NCBI RefSeq assembly: GCF_017884005.1
Contig: NZ_QFAY01000030.1
Coordinates: 1-30,295 of the forward strand
Direction: 5' to 3'
DNA: 30,295 bases
Source: Streptococcus panodentis
GTDB lineage: Bacteria; Bacillota; Bacilli; Lactobacillales; Streptococcaceae
Shown: positions 1-7,575 of the stretch, in pieces
How the letters are laid out: every line of letters begins with the position of its first letter
How positions within the stretch are numbered: the stretch's first letter is position 1
Notes under the pieces: model-generated
Told to the model about the DNA's origin: nothing
Databases searched by the model: none
What the model saw: only the letters and a program-made list of their open reading frames with translations
Position numbers and translations under genes: made by a program

Positions 1-12
1 GGGCTGGGAGTG

Positions 13-33
13 AAAAGGTTTGGGGAACCTTTT
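13..33. repeat. Small inverted repeat (hairpin)
   Basis: Two perfect 8-bp arms (AAAAGGTT / AACCTTTT) enclose a 5-nt loop, just after the window edge. With the next hairpin it probably forms the terminator or small intergenic repeat of the gene upstream of the window. No coding signal is visible in 1-208. Confidence 0.5.
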
Positions 34-64
34 CAGCCTGAGCTTAGAAACAAAAGAGCGAAGG

Positions 65-91
65 GAACTAAATTTTTTCAAAATTTAGTTC
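65..91. terminator. Perfect 12-bp-stem hairpin upstream of pcrA
   Basis: Arms 65-76 and 80-91 (GAACTAAATTTT and its exact complement) enclose the loop TTC. The stem is AT-rich and lacks a classic GC-rich base with a T-run, so it is either a weak terminator or one of the small palindromic repeats common in streptococcal intergenic DNA. Confidence 0.4.
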
Positions 92-208
92 TGTCCCACC
101 GCCGTTTCGGATGAAGCTTCCGTAAGGAAGAGTCAAGAGTAAGGCAAGGTGAAGTTGACGTGGTCTGAAGAGATTTTTGAAGAGTATGACTTTGAAAGAG
201 GAAGAAAG

Positions 209-2491
209 ATGAACCCCTTATTAAATGGTATGAATGACCGTCAGGCAGAGGCGGTCCAAACGACGGAAGGCCCCCTGCTGATTATGGCGGGGGCTGGTTC
301 GGGCAAGACTCGGGTCCTGACCCATCGCATCGCCTATCTGATTGATGAAAAGATGATCAATCCCTGGAATATCCTGGCTATCACCTTTACCAACAAGGCG
401 GCCCGGGAGATGAAAGAGCGGGCTTTGGCTCTCAATCCCGCCACTCAGGACTGTCTGATTGCTACTTTCCACTCCATGTGCGTTCGCATTTTGCGGCGGG
501 AGTCGGACCATATCGGCTACAACCGCAATTTTACCATTGTTGATCCGGGTGAGCAGCGGACTTTGATGAAGCGGATTCTCAAAAATCTCAATCTGGATCC
601 CAAAAAGTGGAATGAGCGGGCCATTCTGGGCACCATTTCCAATGCTAAGAATGACCTGATTGACGATACAGCCTATGCAGCCCAGGCAGGCGATCTGTAT
701 ACAGAGATTGTAGCCAAGTGCTACACGGCTTACCAGAAGGAGCTGCGCCGGTCCGAGGCCATGGACTTTGACGATTTGATCATGCTGACTCTGCGGCTGT
801 TTGACAGCAATCCTGATGTCCTGACCTACTACCAGCAGCGCTACCAGTATATCCATGTCGACGAGTACCAGGATACCAACCACGCCCAGTATCAGCTGGT
901 CAAGCTCTTAGCTTCCCGCTTTAAAAATATCTGCGTGGTCGGGGATGCCGACCAGTCTATCTACGGCTGGCGGGGAGCGGATATGCAGAATATCCTGGAC
1001 TTTGAAAAGGACTATCCCGAGGCCAAGGTAGTCCTGCTGGAGGAGAATTACCGCTCGACCAAGACCATCCTGCAGGCAGCCAATGAAGTCATCAAAAACA
1101 ACCGCAACCGCAGGCCCAAGAATCTCTGGACCCAGAATGAAGACGGTGAGGAGATTGTCTACTACCGGGCGGACAATGAGCAGGAAGAAGCTCTCTTTGT
1201 GGCTAGGACCATTGATCAGCTGAGCAGAGAAGGTTACAGCCACAAGGATTTTGCCGTGCTTTATCGGACCAATGCCCAGTCGCGGACGGTGGAGGAAGCC
1301 CTGCTCAAGGCCAATATCCCCTATACCATGGTGGGCGGCACCAAGTTCTACAGCCGCAAGGAAATCCGTGATGTCATCTCTTATCTCAATCTCATTGCCA
1401 ATACCAGCGACAATATCAGCTATGAACGGGTAGTCAATGAGCCCAAACGGGGAGTCGGCCCGGGTACGGTTGAGAAGATCCGGAATTTTGCGGCCAGTCA
1501 GGAGCTGTCCCTGCTGGATGCTTCGGCTAATATCCTGCTGTCGCCGGTCAAGGGCAAGGCTGCTCAGGCGGTTTCTGACTTTGCCCATCTGATACTGGAT
1601 CTGCGAGAGCGTTTGGACGACTATACGGTGACCGAGCTGGTGGAAGCCGTTCTGCAAAAGACGGGCTATTCAGAAAGTCTGGCAGCTCAGGCCACTCTGG
1701 AAAGTCAGGCTCGGATTGAAAATATCGAGGAATTCCTGTCTGTCACCAAGAATTTCGATGAACATCCAGATAATCCCGCTGACGAATCCGGCCTGGACAA
1801 GCTGGGGCGCTTCCTCAATGACCTGGCCCTCATCGCCGATACCGATGACGGAGATTATGAGAGCTCTGAAGTGACCCTCATGACCCTGCATGCGGCCAAG
1901 GGCCTGGAGTTTCCCGTGGTCTTTCTGATCGGCATGGAGGAGAATGTCTTTCCGATCAGCCGGGCAGCAGAAGATGAGGACGAGCTGGAAGAAGAGCGCC
2001 GTCTGGCTTATGTGGGCATTACCCGGGCGGAGAAGGTTCTCTTTCTGACCAATGCCAATTCCCGCCTGCTTTACGGGAAAACCAATTATAATCATCCAAC
2101 GCGTTTCATTAAGGAAATCAGCTCAGACCTGCTGGACTACCAAGGTCTGGCCCGGCCGGCCAATACTGCCTATAAGGTCAGCTACAGCAATAGCGACACC
2201 CGTCAGTTTGGTCAGGGTATGAGTCTGGCTCAGGCTCTGCAGGAGCGCAAACGCCAGGCCGCTCCCGGCTCTATCTCTACTGGGAGTCTGCCCTTCGGCA
2301 AGGCCAGCCAGGCGGACAGCCCTGCTGAAGATTGGGCCATCGGCGATATTGCCCGCCATAAGAAATGGGGGGACGGAACCGTCCTGTCTGTGTCCGGCAG
2401 CGGATCCAGTCAGGAGCTGAAAATCAACTTCCCAGAAGTCGGGCTCAAGAAAGTCTTAGCCAGCATTGCCCCCATTGAGAAGAAGGGATAA
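209..2491 (+). CDS. pcrA: ATP-dependent DNA helicase PcrA (UvrD/Rep, SF1A)
   Basis: PcrA is an essential 3'-5' DNA helicase of Gram-positive bacteria, active in nucleotide-excision repair, rolling-circle replication and removal of RecA or RNA polymerase from DNA. The SF1 motifs appear in order: Walker A GAGSGKT at residues 28-34, the DEYQDTN Walker B, VGDADQSIYGWRGAD, TLHAAKGLEFPVVF, and RRLAYVGITRA with the arginine finger. The tail carries the short C-terminal region typical of PcrA. I chose the ATG at 209: a purine-rich ribosome-binding site (GAGGAAGAAAG) lies just before it, and the protein then begins MNPLLNGMNDRQAEAV as family members do. That gives 760 residues, the usual length. A GTG at 149 in the same frame would add 20 atypical residues. 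The gene is intact. Confidence 0.97.
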   Translation: MNPLLNGMNDRQAEAVQTTEGPLLIMAGAGSGKTRVLTHRIAYLIDEKMINPWNILAITFTNKAAREMKERALALNPATQDCLIATFHSMCVRILRRESDHIGYNRNFTIVDPGEQRTLMKRILKNLNLDPKKWNERAILGTISNAKNDLIDDTAYAAQAGDLYTEIVAKCYTAYQKELRRSEAMDFDDLIMLTLRLFDSNPDVLTYYQQRYQYIHVDEYQDTNHAQYQLVKLLASRFKNICVVGDADQSIYGWRGADMQNILDFEKDYPEAKVVLLEENYRSTKTILQAANEVIKNNRNRRPKNLWTQNEDGEEIVYYRADNEQEEALFVARTIDQLSREGYSHKDFAVLYRTNAQSRTVEEALLKANIPYTMVGGTKFYSRKEIRDVISYLNLIANTSDNISYERVVNEPKRGVGPGTVEKIRNFAASQELSLLDASANILLSPVKGKAAQAVSDFAHLILDLRERLDDYTVTELVEAVLQKTGYSESLAAQATLESQARIENIEEFLSVTKNFDEHPDNPADESGLDKLGRFLNDLALIADTDDGDYESSEVTLMTLHAAKGLEFPVVFLIGMEENVFPISRAAEDEDELEEERRLAYVGITRAEKVLFLTNANSRLLYGKTNYNHPTRFIKEISSDLLDYQGLARPANTAYKVSYSNSDTRQFGQGMSLAQALQERKRQAAPGSISTGSLPFGKASQADSPAEDWAIGDIARHKKWGDGTVLSVSGSGSSQELKINFPEVGLKKVLASIAPIEKKG

Positions 2492-2543
2492 GGAATAAGT
2501 CGGCTGCAATTTTATCAAGAATCGGAATAAGGGGATTGAAGAT

Positions 2544-2957
2544 ATGATTCGAAATTCTATCGAAGCTTGGATTTTTGCCCCCAGAGAAAGACAAATCCTG
2601 CTTTTGCAGGTTGAAGAAGATGGGCTGTCCTTTTGGCAGCCTATAACCGGCGGCATAGAAAAAGGCGAAAGGGCAGCTGCAGCCTGCCAGCGGGAGATTC
2701 TGGAGGAGACCGGTCTGGAAATGGCCCGGTCAGAACTTCAGCCTCTGGGGCATTACACGGTAGAAATTGATAAAAATCTAAGCATTCACAAAAGTCTTTT
2801 CCTAGCTAGGCCCCAAAAGAAGGATATTCTGATTTCAGATGAGCACACAGATTTCCAGTGGATTGATCTGGCACAAGTCCCTTCTCAGCTCTACTGGCCC
2901 AGCAATCAGGAGACTTTTCAGATGATGATGGAGAAAAACGAAAAAAGGCGGTTTTGA
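2544..2957 (+). CDS. Nudix hydrolase (NudB-like), 3' end replaced by insertion
   Basis: Nudix enzymes hydrolyse nucleoside diphosphates linked to another moiety. The Nudix box G-x5-E-x7-RE-x2-EE-x-G is complete at residues 36-58 (E42, R50, E51, E54 and E55 present), so the metal site looks functional. The N-terminus (SIEAWIF, then LLLQVEEDGLSFWQPITGG) resembles dihydroneopterin-triphosphate pyrophosphatases, but the substrate is not proven. An AAGGGG ribosome-binding site precedes the ATG, and the gene follows pcrA by 52 bp, so they may be co-transcribed. Oddity: codons for the stretch PQKKDIL to QETF are duplicated perfectly at 5968-6075, where the tail continues as RIMIGKL. Here the last residues are QMMMEKNEKRRF instead. 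The protein probably keeps activity but has a recombinant C-terminus. Confidence 0.85.
   Translation: MIRNSIEAWIFAPRERQILLLQVEEDGLSFWQPITGGIEKGERAAAACQREILEETGLEMARSELQPLGHYTVEIDKNLSIHKSLFLARPQKKDILISDEHTDFQWIDLAQVPSQLYWPSNQETFQMMMEKNEKRRF
2812..2919 (+). repeat. 108-bp perfect direct repeat, left copy (inside Nudix gene)
   Basis: Every base of 2812-2919 matches 5968-6075. The two copies bracket about 3.05 kb of AT-rich DNA. On the left the repeat ends at the point where the Nudix reading frame changes to an unfamiliar tail. Homology continues weakly for about 28 bp upstream of the perfect block (about two thirds identical), which suggests recombination between diverged Nudix alleles rather than a transposon target duplication. 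Confidence 0.93.
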
Positions 2958-2967
2958 ACTGCCTTTT
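2943..2967 (+). terminator. Rho-independent terminator overlapping the Nudix stop codon
   Basis: An 11-bp stem with one G-U pair is formed by 2943-2953 and 2957-2967, around a TTG loop. The descending arm ends in TTTT. The Nudix TGA (2955-2957) lies in the loop, so the replaced 3' end brought its own terminator. Confidence 0.7.
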
Positions 2968-3088
2968 AATCTTAAGCATATAGAATAATCCGTAAATTGT
3001 TTCATAAGGAAAATTTTCTTGGATTCATGAAATGATTATCTATAAACACTGGCTAAGTGAATTCTTACGAACAAAAAAATTAAAGTAA

Positions 3089-3676
3089 CTAAGTAATAGC
3101 TATATTTCCCATATTACAATTTAAGTAAAAATTAGGAGACTCACAATTAGGATTCTTTTGCTCATAGGTGGTATTCGTATAACTAAAGCCATTTACTGTA
3201 ATAATGCCACTATTGACTTTTAGTTTATAAGAGGGCGTTTTTTGATCGCCTGAAAAAATTATATTTCCCATACCACATGTGAAATTAGCATTCTTTTGAA
3301 TAATACCTTGAAGTGATGTATTCCCCATATCACAGGTTAAACTACAAGTATTACATTCTAGATCGTTAATAAAGATACTCCCTCCAGCTGTATATAGACT
3401 AATATCATCAGCTTTTAGCCATTTAAACACCGCCGTACTATATTTGACTTTAATGTTACAAGCTTCAAGCTTATTGAAAGGAACAGTAATAGTAATCTTT
3501 GGAATCATCCAGAAAGAGATTGCTTTAAATACATTAATTTCTTGTAAGATAAATTCGGAATCGTTGATTACAATTTTAAAATCTTCTTTAGAGCAATTTT
3601 TAAAGGATAATTTGAATTGTTTTCCTTTTTTTATTTCAAGATCAGTTCGATTTACATCAATTTCAAATTTTTTCAT
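3089..3676 (-). CDS. Small beta-repeat protein with CxMGN motifs (DUF4097-like), function unknown
   Basis: This 195-residue protein has no signal peptide or membrane segment. The C-terminal half carries a repeated signature, CDMGNTSLQG, CGMGNIIFSG and CNMGNIAIT (about residues 115-124, 134-144 and 187-195), with NSGIITVNG between. Such rungs of short beta-strands ending in Gly-Asn resemble the right-handed beta solenoid of DUF4097 'putative adhesin' proteins. I assign only the fold, with modest certainty. The ATG at 3676 has an AAGGATGG ribosome-binding site and overlaps the end of the exporter gene by 14 bp, so the two are translationally coupled and share a promoter. An in-frame ATG at 3745 lies deep inside the exporter gene and is unlikely. 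The base composition is AT-rich like the exporter. Confidence 0.7.
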   Translation of the reverse strand: MKKFEIDVNRTDLEIKKGKQFKLSFKNCSKEDFKIVINDSEFILQEINVFKAISFWMIPKITITVPFNKLEACNIKVKYSTAVFKWLKADDISLYTAGGSIFINDLECNTCSLTCDMGNTSLQGIIQKNANFTCGMGNIIFSGDQKTPSYKLKVNSGIITVNGFSYTNTTYEQKNPNCESPNFYLNCNMGNIAIT

Positions 3677-5066
3677 GATTTCCATCCTTTGTTTGTAAAT
3701 AAATGTCTCGTTTTGCAAATAATAAGGAAAGTAGTAGCAAGACAAATAGGCAAGGAATCCATATATTATAGATAGATAGGTAGGCTTCAGATACTTTCTG
3801 AGGACTATGGATAGATAGGTTTTGCATATTATTTGTAAGCATAGAGATGAATACGGAAACTCCTATAACTGATCCAATCTGTCTAACAACACTGATGACA
3901 CTTTGAGAAGCAGTTAACAATTCTCCGTCTAATGTAGAGGCTGCTAAAACATTGATAGGCCCCGCGATGATACCAAAGCCAATTCCTAAAACTAATGTTG
4001 AGAAACTCATAGCTAGTGTATTGTTATAATCTAATGTCACCAATAATATATAAGAAGCTAGGATTGCTAATAGACCAGTAAATACTAATAAGCGGGGGCC
4101 TAGTTTGTTAATTGCTAGGCTTCCCAATCCTCCAAAGATGAAAACGGTTAATGACATCGGAAGTAGTATTAGAGCGGCATCCAGTTCGCTTTTACCTTGA
4201 ACAGAAGTGAAGAAGGTTGGTAAAATAACAATAACACCAATGTAGAAGAACTGGGCAATAAATGCGATTAATGAAGCAGATGAAAATTCTTTGATTTTGA
4301 ATAAATTCAGATTAATCATTGGAGAGGAGATTCGTTTCTCTATAATAATAAATAGAAGGCCTGAGATAATGGAAACGCTAAAACATGTGATACTTCTCCA
4401 GTCATTGAACCCCCAATCTCTTACTTTAATTAATCCCAAAGTTAGTAAACAGAGTGATATCATGGAAATCAAGCTACCATACCAATCTATTTTGGTTGAA
4501 ACTGTAGAATCTTTTTTAAAGTTAAAAGATTTCATCAATAGCAGAAGGGCAATCATAACAATAGGAATATTGATAAAAAATATCCAATGCCAAGATAAAC
4601 TATCGGTAATAATTCCTCCAAGAGTAGGACCGATAGCAGCAGCACCTCCTTGAGTGAGTCCTAAGGCGGCAACAATTTTAAATCTGTCTTCAACCTTCCA
4701 AGAAGAAATTCCTAATGTATTTCCGACTGGTAATAAGATTGAGGCTCCAAGACTAGCAATAATCCTACCCAAAATAAGCTGATAAAATTCTACTGCTAGT
4801 CCAGAAATTAAACTTCCAATACCAAACAATACCAACCCAATAATAAGAATTTTCCCTTTCCCATAAATATCTGCTAATTTACTTAATGGGATAGTACATG
4901 TAGCAAAAATAATGGTATAAATGTTCAAAGCCCAAGATAAGCTGTCCAGTCCAACATTTAATCCTTTTTGTATAGCGGGCAGGGTAATATTCATGATTGT
5001 TGTGTCTAGCATAACCAAGAAAATAGCTAAACACATTGCAATAGTTATTGTTACTTTTTTATTCAT
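3663..5066 (-). CDS. MFS multidrug exporter, DHA2 (EmrB/QacA) family
   Basis: This is a 467-residue polytopic membrane protein driven by proton exchange. Family signs: LDTTIMNITLPAIQ in the first helix (DHA2 motif D1), LADIYGKGKIL after helix 2 (motif A), and GPTLGGIITDSLSWHWIFFINIP around helix 5 (the antiporter motif C region). The length and hydrophobic pattern fit 12-14 transmembrane helices. Drug or bile-type substrates are plausible but unknown. An AAGGAGAATTGC ribosome-binding site precedes the ATG at 5066. The gene is divergent from a TetR repressor across a 197-bp region with a long palindrome, the standard layout of a repressor-controlled efflux pump. It is much richer in AT than pcrA or metY, which suggests horizontal acquisition. 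Confidence 0.9.
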   Translation of the reverse strand: MNKKVTITIAMCLAIFLVMLDTTIMNITLPAIQKGLNVGLDSLSWALNIYTIIFATCTIPLSKLADIYGKGKILIIGLVLFGIGSLISGLAVEFYQLILGRIIASLGASILLPVGNTLGISSWKVEDRFKIVAALGLTQGGAAAIGPTLGGIITDSLSWHWIFFINIPIVMIALLLLMKSFNFKKDSTVSTKIDWYGSLISMISLCLLTLGLIKVRDWGFNDWRSITCFSVSIISGLLFIIIEKRISSPMINLNLFKIKEFSSASLIAFIAQFFYIGVIVILPTFFTSVQGKSELDAALILLPMSLTVFIFGGLGSLAINKLGPRLLVFTGLLAILASYILLVTLDYNNTLAMSFSTLVLGIGFGIIAGPINVLAASTLDGELLTASQSVISVVRQIGSVIGVSVFISMLTNNMQNLSIHSPQKVSEAYLSIYNIWIPCLFVLLLLSLLFAKRDIYLQTKDGNHEKI

Positions 5067-5116
5067 TGCAATTCTCCTTTCTGAAACACGAGCTTTAACT
5101 CGCGTTCTATAGTCTT

Positions 5117-5144
5117 ATTATAACACTTAATAAGAAATTATCAA
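5117..5144 (-). promoter_or_regulatory. Promoter of the exporter operon
   Basis: Read on the minus strand, a -35 TTGATA (5144-5139) and a perfect -10 TATAAT (5122-5117) are separated by 16 bp. The upstream edge lies 5 bp from the palindrome at 5150-5193, so a repressor bound there could block RNA polymerase. Confidence 0.65.
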
Positions 5145-5149
5145 GAGAT

Positions 5150-5193
5150 ATATGAGTTTTTGCTCGCTTTTTAAAAAGAGTAAAAACTCATAT
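5150..5193. promoter_or_regulatory. Long palindrome, probable TetR operator
   Basis: Arms ATATGAGTTTTTGCTC (5150-5165) and its complement at 5178-5193 differ at one position in 16. The spacer is 12 bp and contains most of a second palindrome, CTTTTTAAAAAG (5167-5178). The site sits between the divergent promoters of the exporter and the TetR gene. Repressor binding is inferred from position and symmetry. Confidence 0.7.
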
Positions 5194-5199
5194 TTATGT

Positions 5200-5228
5200 T
5201 TGGGTATCAGATAGAAATATGATATTAT
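5200..5228 (+). promoter_or_regulatory. Promoter of the TetR gene
   Basis: TTGGGT (5200-5205) and TATTAT (5223-5228) are spaced 17 bp apart, about 35 bp before the start codon and immediately downstream of the palindrome. Confidence 0.45.
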
Positions 5229-5263
5229 ATGATTAGAAAAATTATTAGTAGGAGGTTAAGGAT

Positions 5264-5890
5264 TTGACTAAAAGGATGGTCAGAAAGCCAGTTCAAAAAA
5301 GGAGTATTGACAAATTAAATTTGATTTTGTCAGTATCAAAAGAATTATTTTCAAATAAGAATTATTTCAATGTAACAACTAATGAGATTGCGAAAGAAGC
5401 CGGTATATCAATTGGGACTTTATATTCATATTTTTCAAACAAGGATGAAATTTTGTCCGTAATTTTAAAGAATTATAATGAATCTTTTATCGTAATTTTT
5501 AATCAGCTGAATACCACAGAAAATTTTGAATTGTTCAGGAGTGATTATAGAAGTTGGATTGAACAACTAATTGAAAATTTGATTAAGATGGAAGATAGGG
5601 AATTTCATGCTCAAATTGAGATGTTATCTTATACCATACCGGAAGTTAAAGAAATACAGAATCAACATAATAGTAAAATGAAAGAACTGACTTACCAATG
5701 TTTATTATATTATGTAGATGGTAATGAAAAAATAGAAAATTTAAGATCTGTATCGAATGTTTTGTTTAATTTCATCACATCTATTGTAGATGATATTCTT
5801 TATTCTCCTCATTCAAATGAAGAGATTATTTCTTTAAAAAGTACGGCTTTAGATTGTATATCTCTTATATTGGAAAATTTAATAGCTTAA
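5264..5890 (+). CDS. TetR/AcrR-family repressor of the adjacent exporter
   Basis: The 208-residue protein has the TetR helix-turn-helix at about residues 37-57 (VTTNEIAKEAGISIGTLYSYF), followed by a helical ligand-binding domain that is not diagnostic. The start is TTG: a strong AGGAGG at 5250-5255 stands 8 nt before it, whereas the first ATG (5276) would be too far away. The gene is divergent from the exporter with a palindrome between, so its likely role is ligand-released repression of the exporter and of itself. Its composition is AT-rich like the exporter, so repressor and pump probably arrived together. Confidence 0.88.
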   Translation: MTKRMVRKPVQKRSIDKLNLILSVSKELFSNKNYFNVTTNEIAKEAGISIGTLYSYFSNKDEILSVILKNYNESFIVIFNQLNTTENFELFRSDYRSWIEQLIENLIKMEDREFHAQIEMLSYTIPEVKEIQNQHNSKMKELTYQCLLYYVDGNEKIENLRSVSNVLFNFITSIVDDILYSPHSNEEIISLKSTALDCISLILENLIA

Positions 5891-5940
5891 TGATTTTCTA
5901 AATAAAAAAGAGTTAGTAATTCAAACTCAAATCTAGTTTA

Positions 5941-6099
5941 ATTCATAAAACTTTTTTCTTGTCTGGACCCAAAAGAAGGATATTCTGATTTCAGATGAGC
6001 ACACAGATTTCCAGTGGATTGATCTGGCACAAGTCCCTTCTCAGCTCTACTGGCCCAGCAATCAGGAGACTTTTCGCATCATGATAGGGAAGCTGTAAA
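5941..6099 (+). pseudogene. Orphaned 3' fragment of a Nudix hydrolase gene
   Basis: In the Nudix frame this stretch encodes FFLVWTQKKDIL through QETFRIMIGKL and then a stop (6097-6099). It has no start codon and is preceded by an in-frame TAA, so it cannot be expressed alone. It is most simply the original 3' end of the Nudix gene at 2544, displaced when the exporter block was inserted. Confidence 0.8.
5968..6075 (+). repeat. 108-bp perfect direct repeat, right copy
   Basis: Identical to 2812-2919 over all 108 bp. It marks the right end of the AT-rich exporter block. Homology to the Nudix gene continues upstream to about 5941 with roughly one mismatch in three. Confidence 0.93.
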
Positions 6100-6120
6100 A
6101 CCTATAGCTTCTCTTTATTT
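6089..6120 (+). terminator. Weak terminator after the displaced Nudix end
   Basis: GAAGCT (6089-6094) pairs with AGCTTC (6106-6111), followed by a T-rich stretch. This is the probable native terminator of the Nudix gene. Confidence 0.4.
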
Positions 6121-6198
6121 GACTTGATAAAAAATAGCTATTGGCCAGCGGAGGGATTTAGTGGTAGACTGGGAAAAACGAGAAAAGAAGGTAGCTTT

Positions 6199-7479
6199 AT
6201 GACGAGTGATTTTAAATTTGAGACCCTGCAGCTGCATGCCGGCCAGACAGTGGATCCGACGACCAAGTCCCGGGCTCTGCCCATTTACCAGACGACCTCC
6301 TATGTCTTTGAGGATACCCAGGAGGGGGAAGACCTCTTTGCCCTGCGCAAGCCCGGCAATATCTACACCCGTATCACCAATCCGACTGTCGCTGCCTTTG
6401 AGGAGCGGATGGCGGCCCTGGAGGGCGGTGTCGGGGCTCTGGCCACAGCATCGGGTATGGCGGCTCTGACTTACACGATTCTGGCCTTGGCCCATGCGGG
6501 TGACCATGTGGTGGCAGCCTCTACCATCTACGGCGGCACTTTCAATCTGCTCAAGGAAACCCTGCCGCGTTACGGGATTACCACGAGCTTTGTGGATATT
6601 GATAAGCCGGCAGAGGTCCAAGCAGCTATTCAGGACAATACCAAACTGGTGCTGATTGAGTCTCTGGGCAACCCTCTGATTAATATCCCAGACTTTGAAG
6701 CCTTGGCTGAGCTGGTCCATGCCCATCGGATTCCGCTCATTTCCGACAATACCTTTGCTACGCCCTACCTGATCAATGTCTTTTCTCATGGTATCGATAT
6801 TTCTGTTCATTCGGCGACCAAGTTTATCGGCGGCCACGGGACCAGCATTGGCGGGGTCATTGTGGACAGCGGCAAGTTTGACTGGGAGGCTTCCGGCAAG
6901 TTTCCTCAGTTTGTCGAGCCGGATCCCAGCTATCATGACATCAGCTATACCCGGGACGTCGGAGCGGCAGCCTTTGTCACAGCTGTCCGGACCCAACTCC
7001 TACGCGATACCGGTGCGGCCCTGTCCCCTTTCAATGCCTTTCTCTTCCTGCAGGGCTTGGAAACCCTGTCCCTGCGCGTGGAGCGCCATGTCTCCAATGC
7101 GGAGAAAATTGTGGACTTCCTGGTCCAGCATCCAAAGGTGGAGCAGGTCAATTATCCCAAGCTGACGGACAGTCCTTATAAGGCTCTGGCGGAGAAATAC
7201 TTCCCTAAGGGCGTTGGCTCTATCTTTACCTTTACGGTCAAGGGAGGGGAAGCAGAGGCCCGCAGGGTCATTGACAGTCTGGAGATTTTCTCTGATCTGG
7301 CCAATGTTGCGGATGCCAAATCGCTGGTGGTGCATCCAGCCACGACCACCCATGGCCAGATGGCCGAAGCAGACCTGCTGGCGGCAGGCATCACGCCTAA
7401 TCAAATCCGTCTCTCTATCGGTCTGGAAAATGTGGATGACCTCATTGAAGACCTGCGGCTGGCCTTGGAAGAGATTTAA
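6199..7479 (+). CDS. metY: O-acetylhomoserine aminocarboxypropyltransferase (MetY-like, PLP)
   Basis: This enzyme of the Cys/Met gamma family makes homocysteine from O-acetylhomoserine and sulfide, or cysteine from O-acetylserine, using pyridoxal phosphate. The 426-residue length matches MetY. Visible motifs include FETLQLHAGQ at the N-terminus, YTRITNPT, ATASGMAA (phosphate binding), SDNTFATPYL, and SVHSATKFIGGHG, in which K208 is the PLP lysine. The ATG at 6199 follows an AGAAGG ribosome-binding site and gives the family N-terminus; an in-frame start at 6124 would add 25 unrelated residues. No T-box, S-box or other methionine leader is evident upstream. MetY and cystathionine enzymes are close relatives, but the length and the SATKFIGGHG context favour MetY. 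Confidence 0.9.
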   Translation: MTSDFKFETLQLHAGQTVDPTTKSRALPIYQTTSYVFEDTQEGEDLFALRKPGNIYTRITNPTVAAFEERMAALEGGVGALATASGMAALTYTILALAHAGDHVVAASTIYGGTFNLLKETLPRYGITTSFVDIDKPAEVQAAIQDNTKLVLIESLGNPLINIPDFEALAELVHAHRIPLISDNTFATPYLINVFSHGIDISVHSATKFIGGHGTSIGGVIVDSGKFDWEASGKFPQFVEPDPSYHDISYTRDVGAAAFVTAVRTQLLRDTGAALSPFNAFLFLQGLETLSLRVERHVSNAEKIVDFLVQHPKVEQVNYPKLTDSPYKALAEKYFPKGVGSIFTFTVKGGEAEARRVIDSLEIFSDLANVADAKSLVVHPATTTHGQMAEADLLAAGITPNQIRLSIGLENVDDLIEDLRLALEEI

Positions 7480-7512
7480 AAAGCTGATTTAAAATTGTAC
7501 TATTTCACAAAG

Positions 7513-7536
7513 AACTAGGTTTTTGCCTGGTTTTTT
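7513..7536 (+). terminator. Terminator after metY
   Basis: AACTAGG (7513-7519) pairs with CCTGGTT (7526-7532) with one G-U pair, and the T-run continues to 7536. It directly abuts the next promoter. Confidence 0.6.
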
Positions 7537-7544
7537 GTTATAAT
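7536..7544 (+). promoter_or_regulatory. Extended -10 promoter of the glycosyltransferase gene
   Basis: TGTTATAAT at 7536-7544 is a perfect extended -10 (TGn plus TATAAT). No good -35 exists at normal spacing, as is common for extended -10 promoters in streptococci. Confidence 0.6.
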
Positions 7545-7575
7545 GAAAGATATTCATATACAATAGGTGATAAAC

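Noticed and set aside
908..1657. Long minus-strand reading frame opposite pcrA (also 221-883)
   Set aside because: Antisense to strongly conserved helicase motifs; open only because of the codon bias of pcrA.
2812..6075. Transposon target-site duplication around the exporter island
   Set aside because: 108 bp is far longer than transposase target duplications, and there is no transposase or terminal inverted repeat.
6100..6198. Methionine/SAM riboswitch or T-box upstream of metY
   Set aside because: The leader is too short and lacks the T-box sequence or S-box folds; only a small terminator hairpin is present.
6115..6996. 293-residue minus-strand frame opposite metY
   Set aside because: Shadow of metY; no start signal and no recognisable domain.
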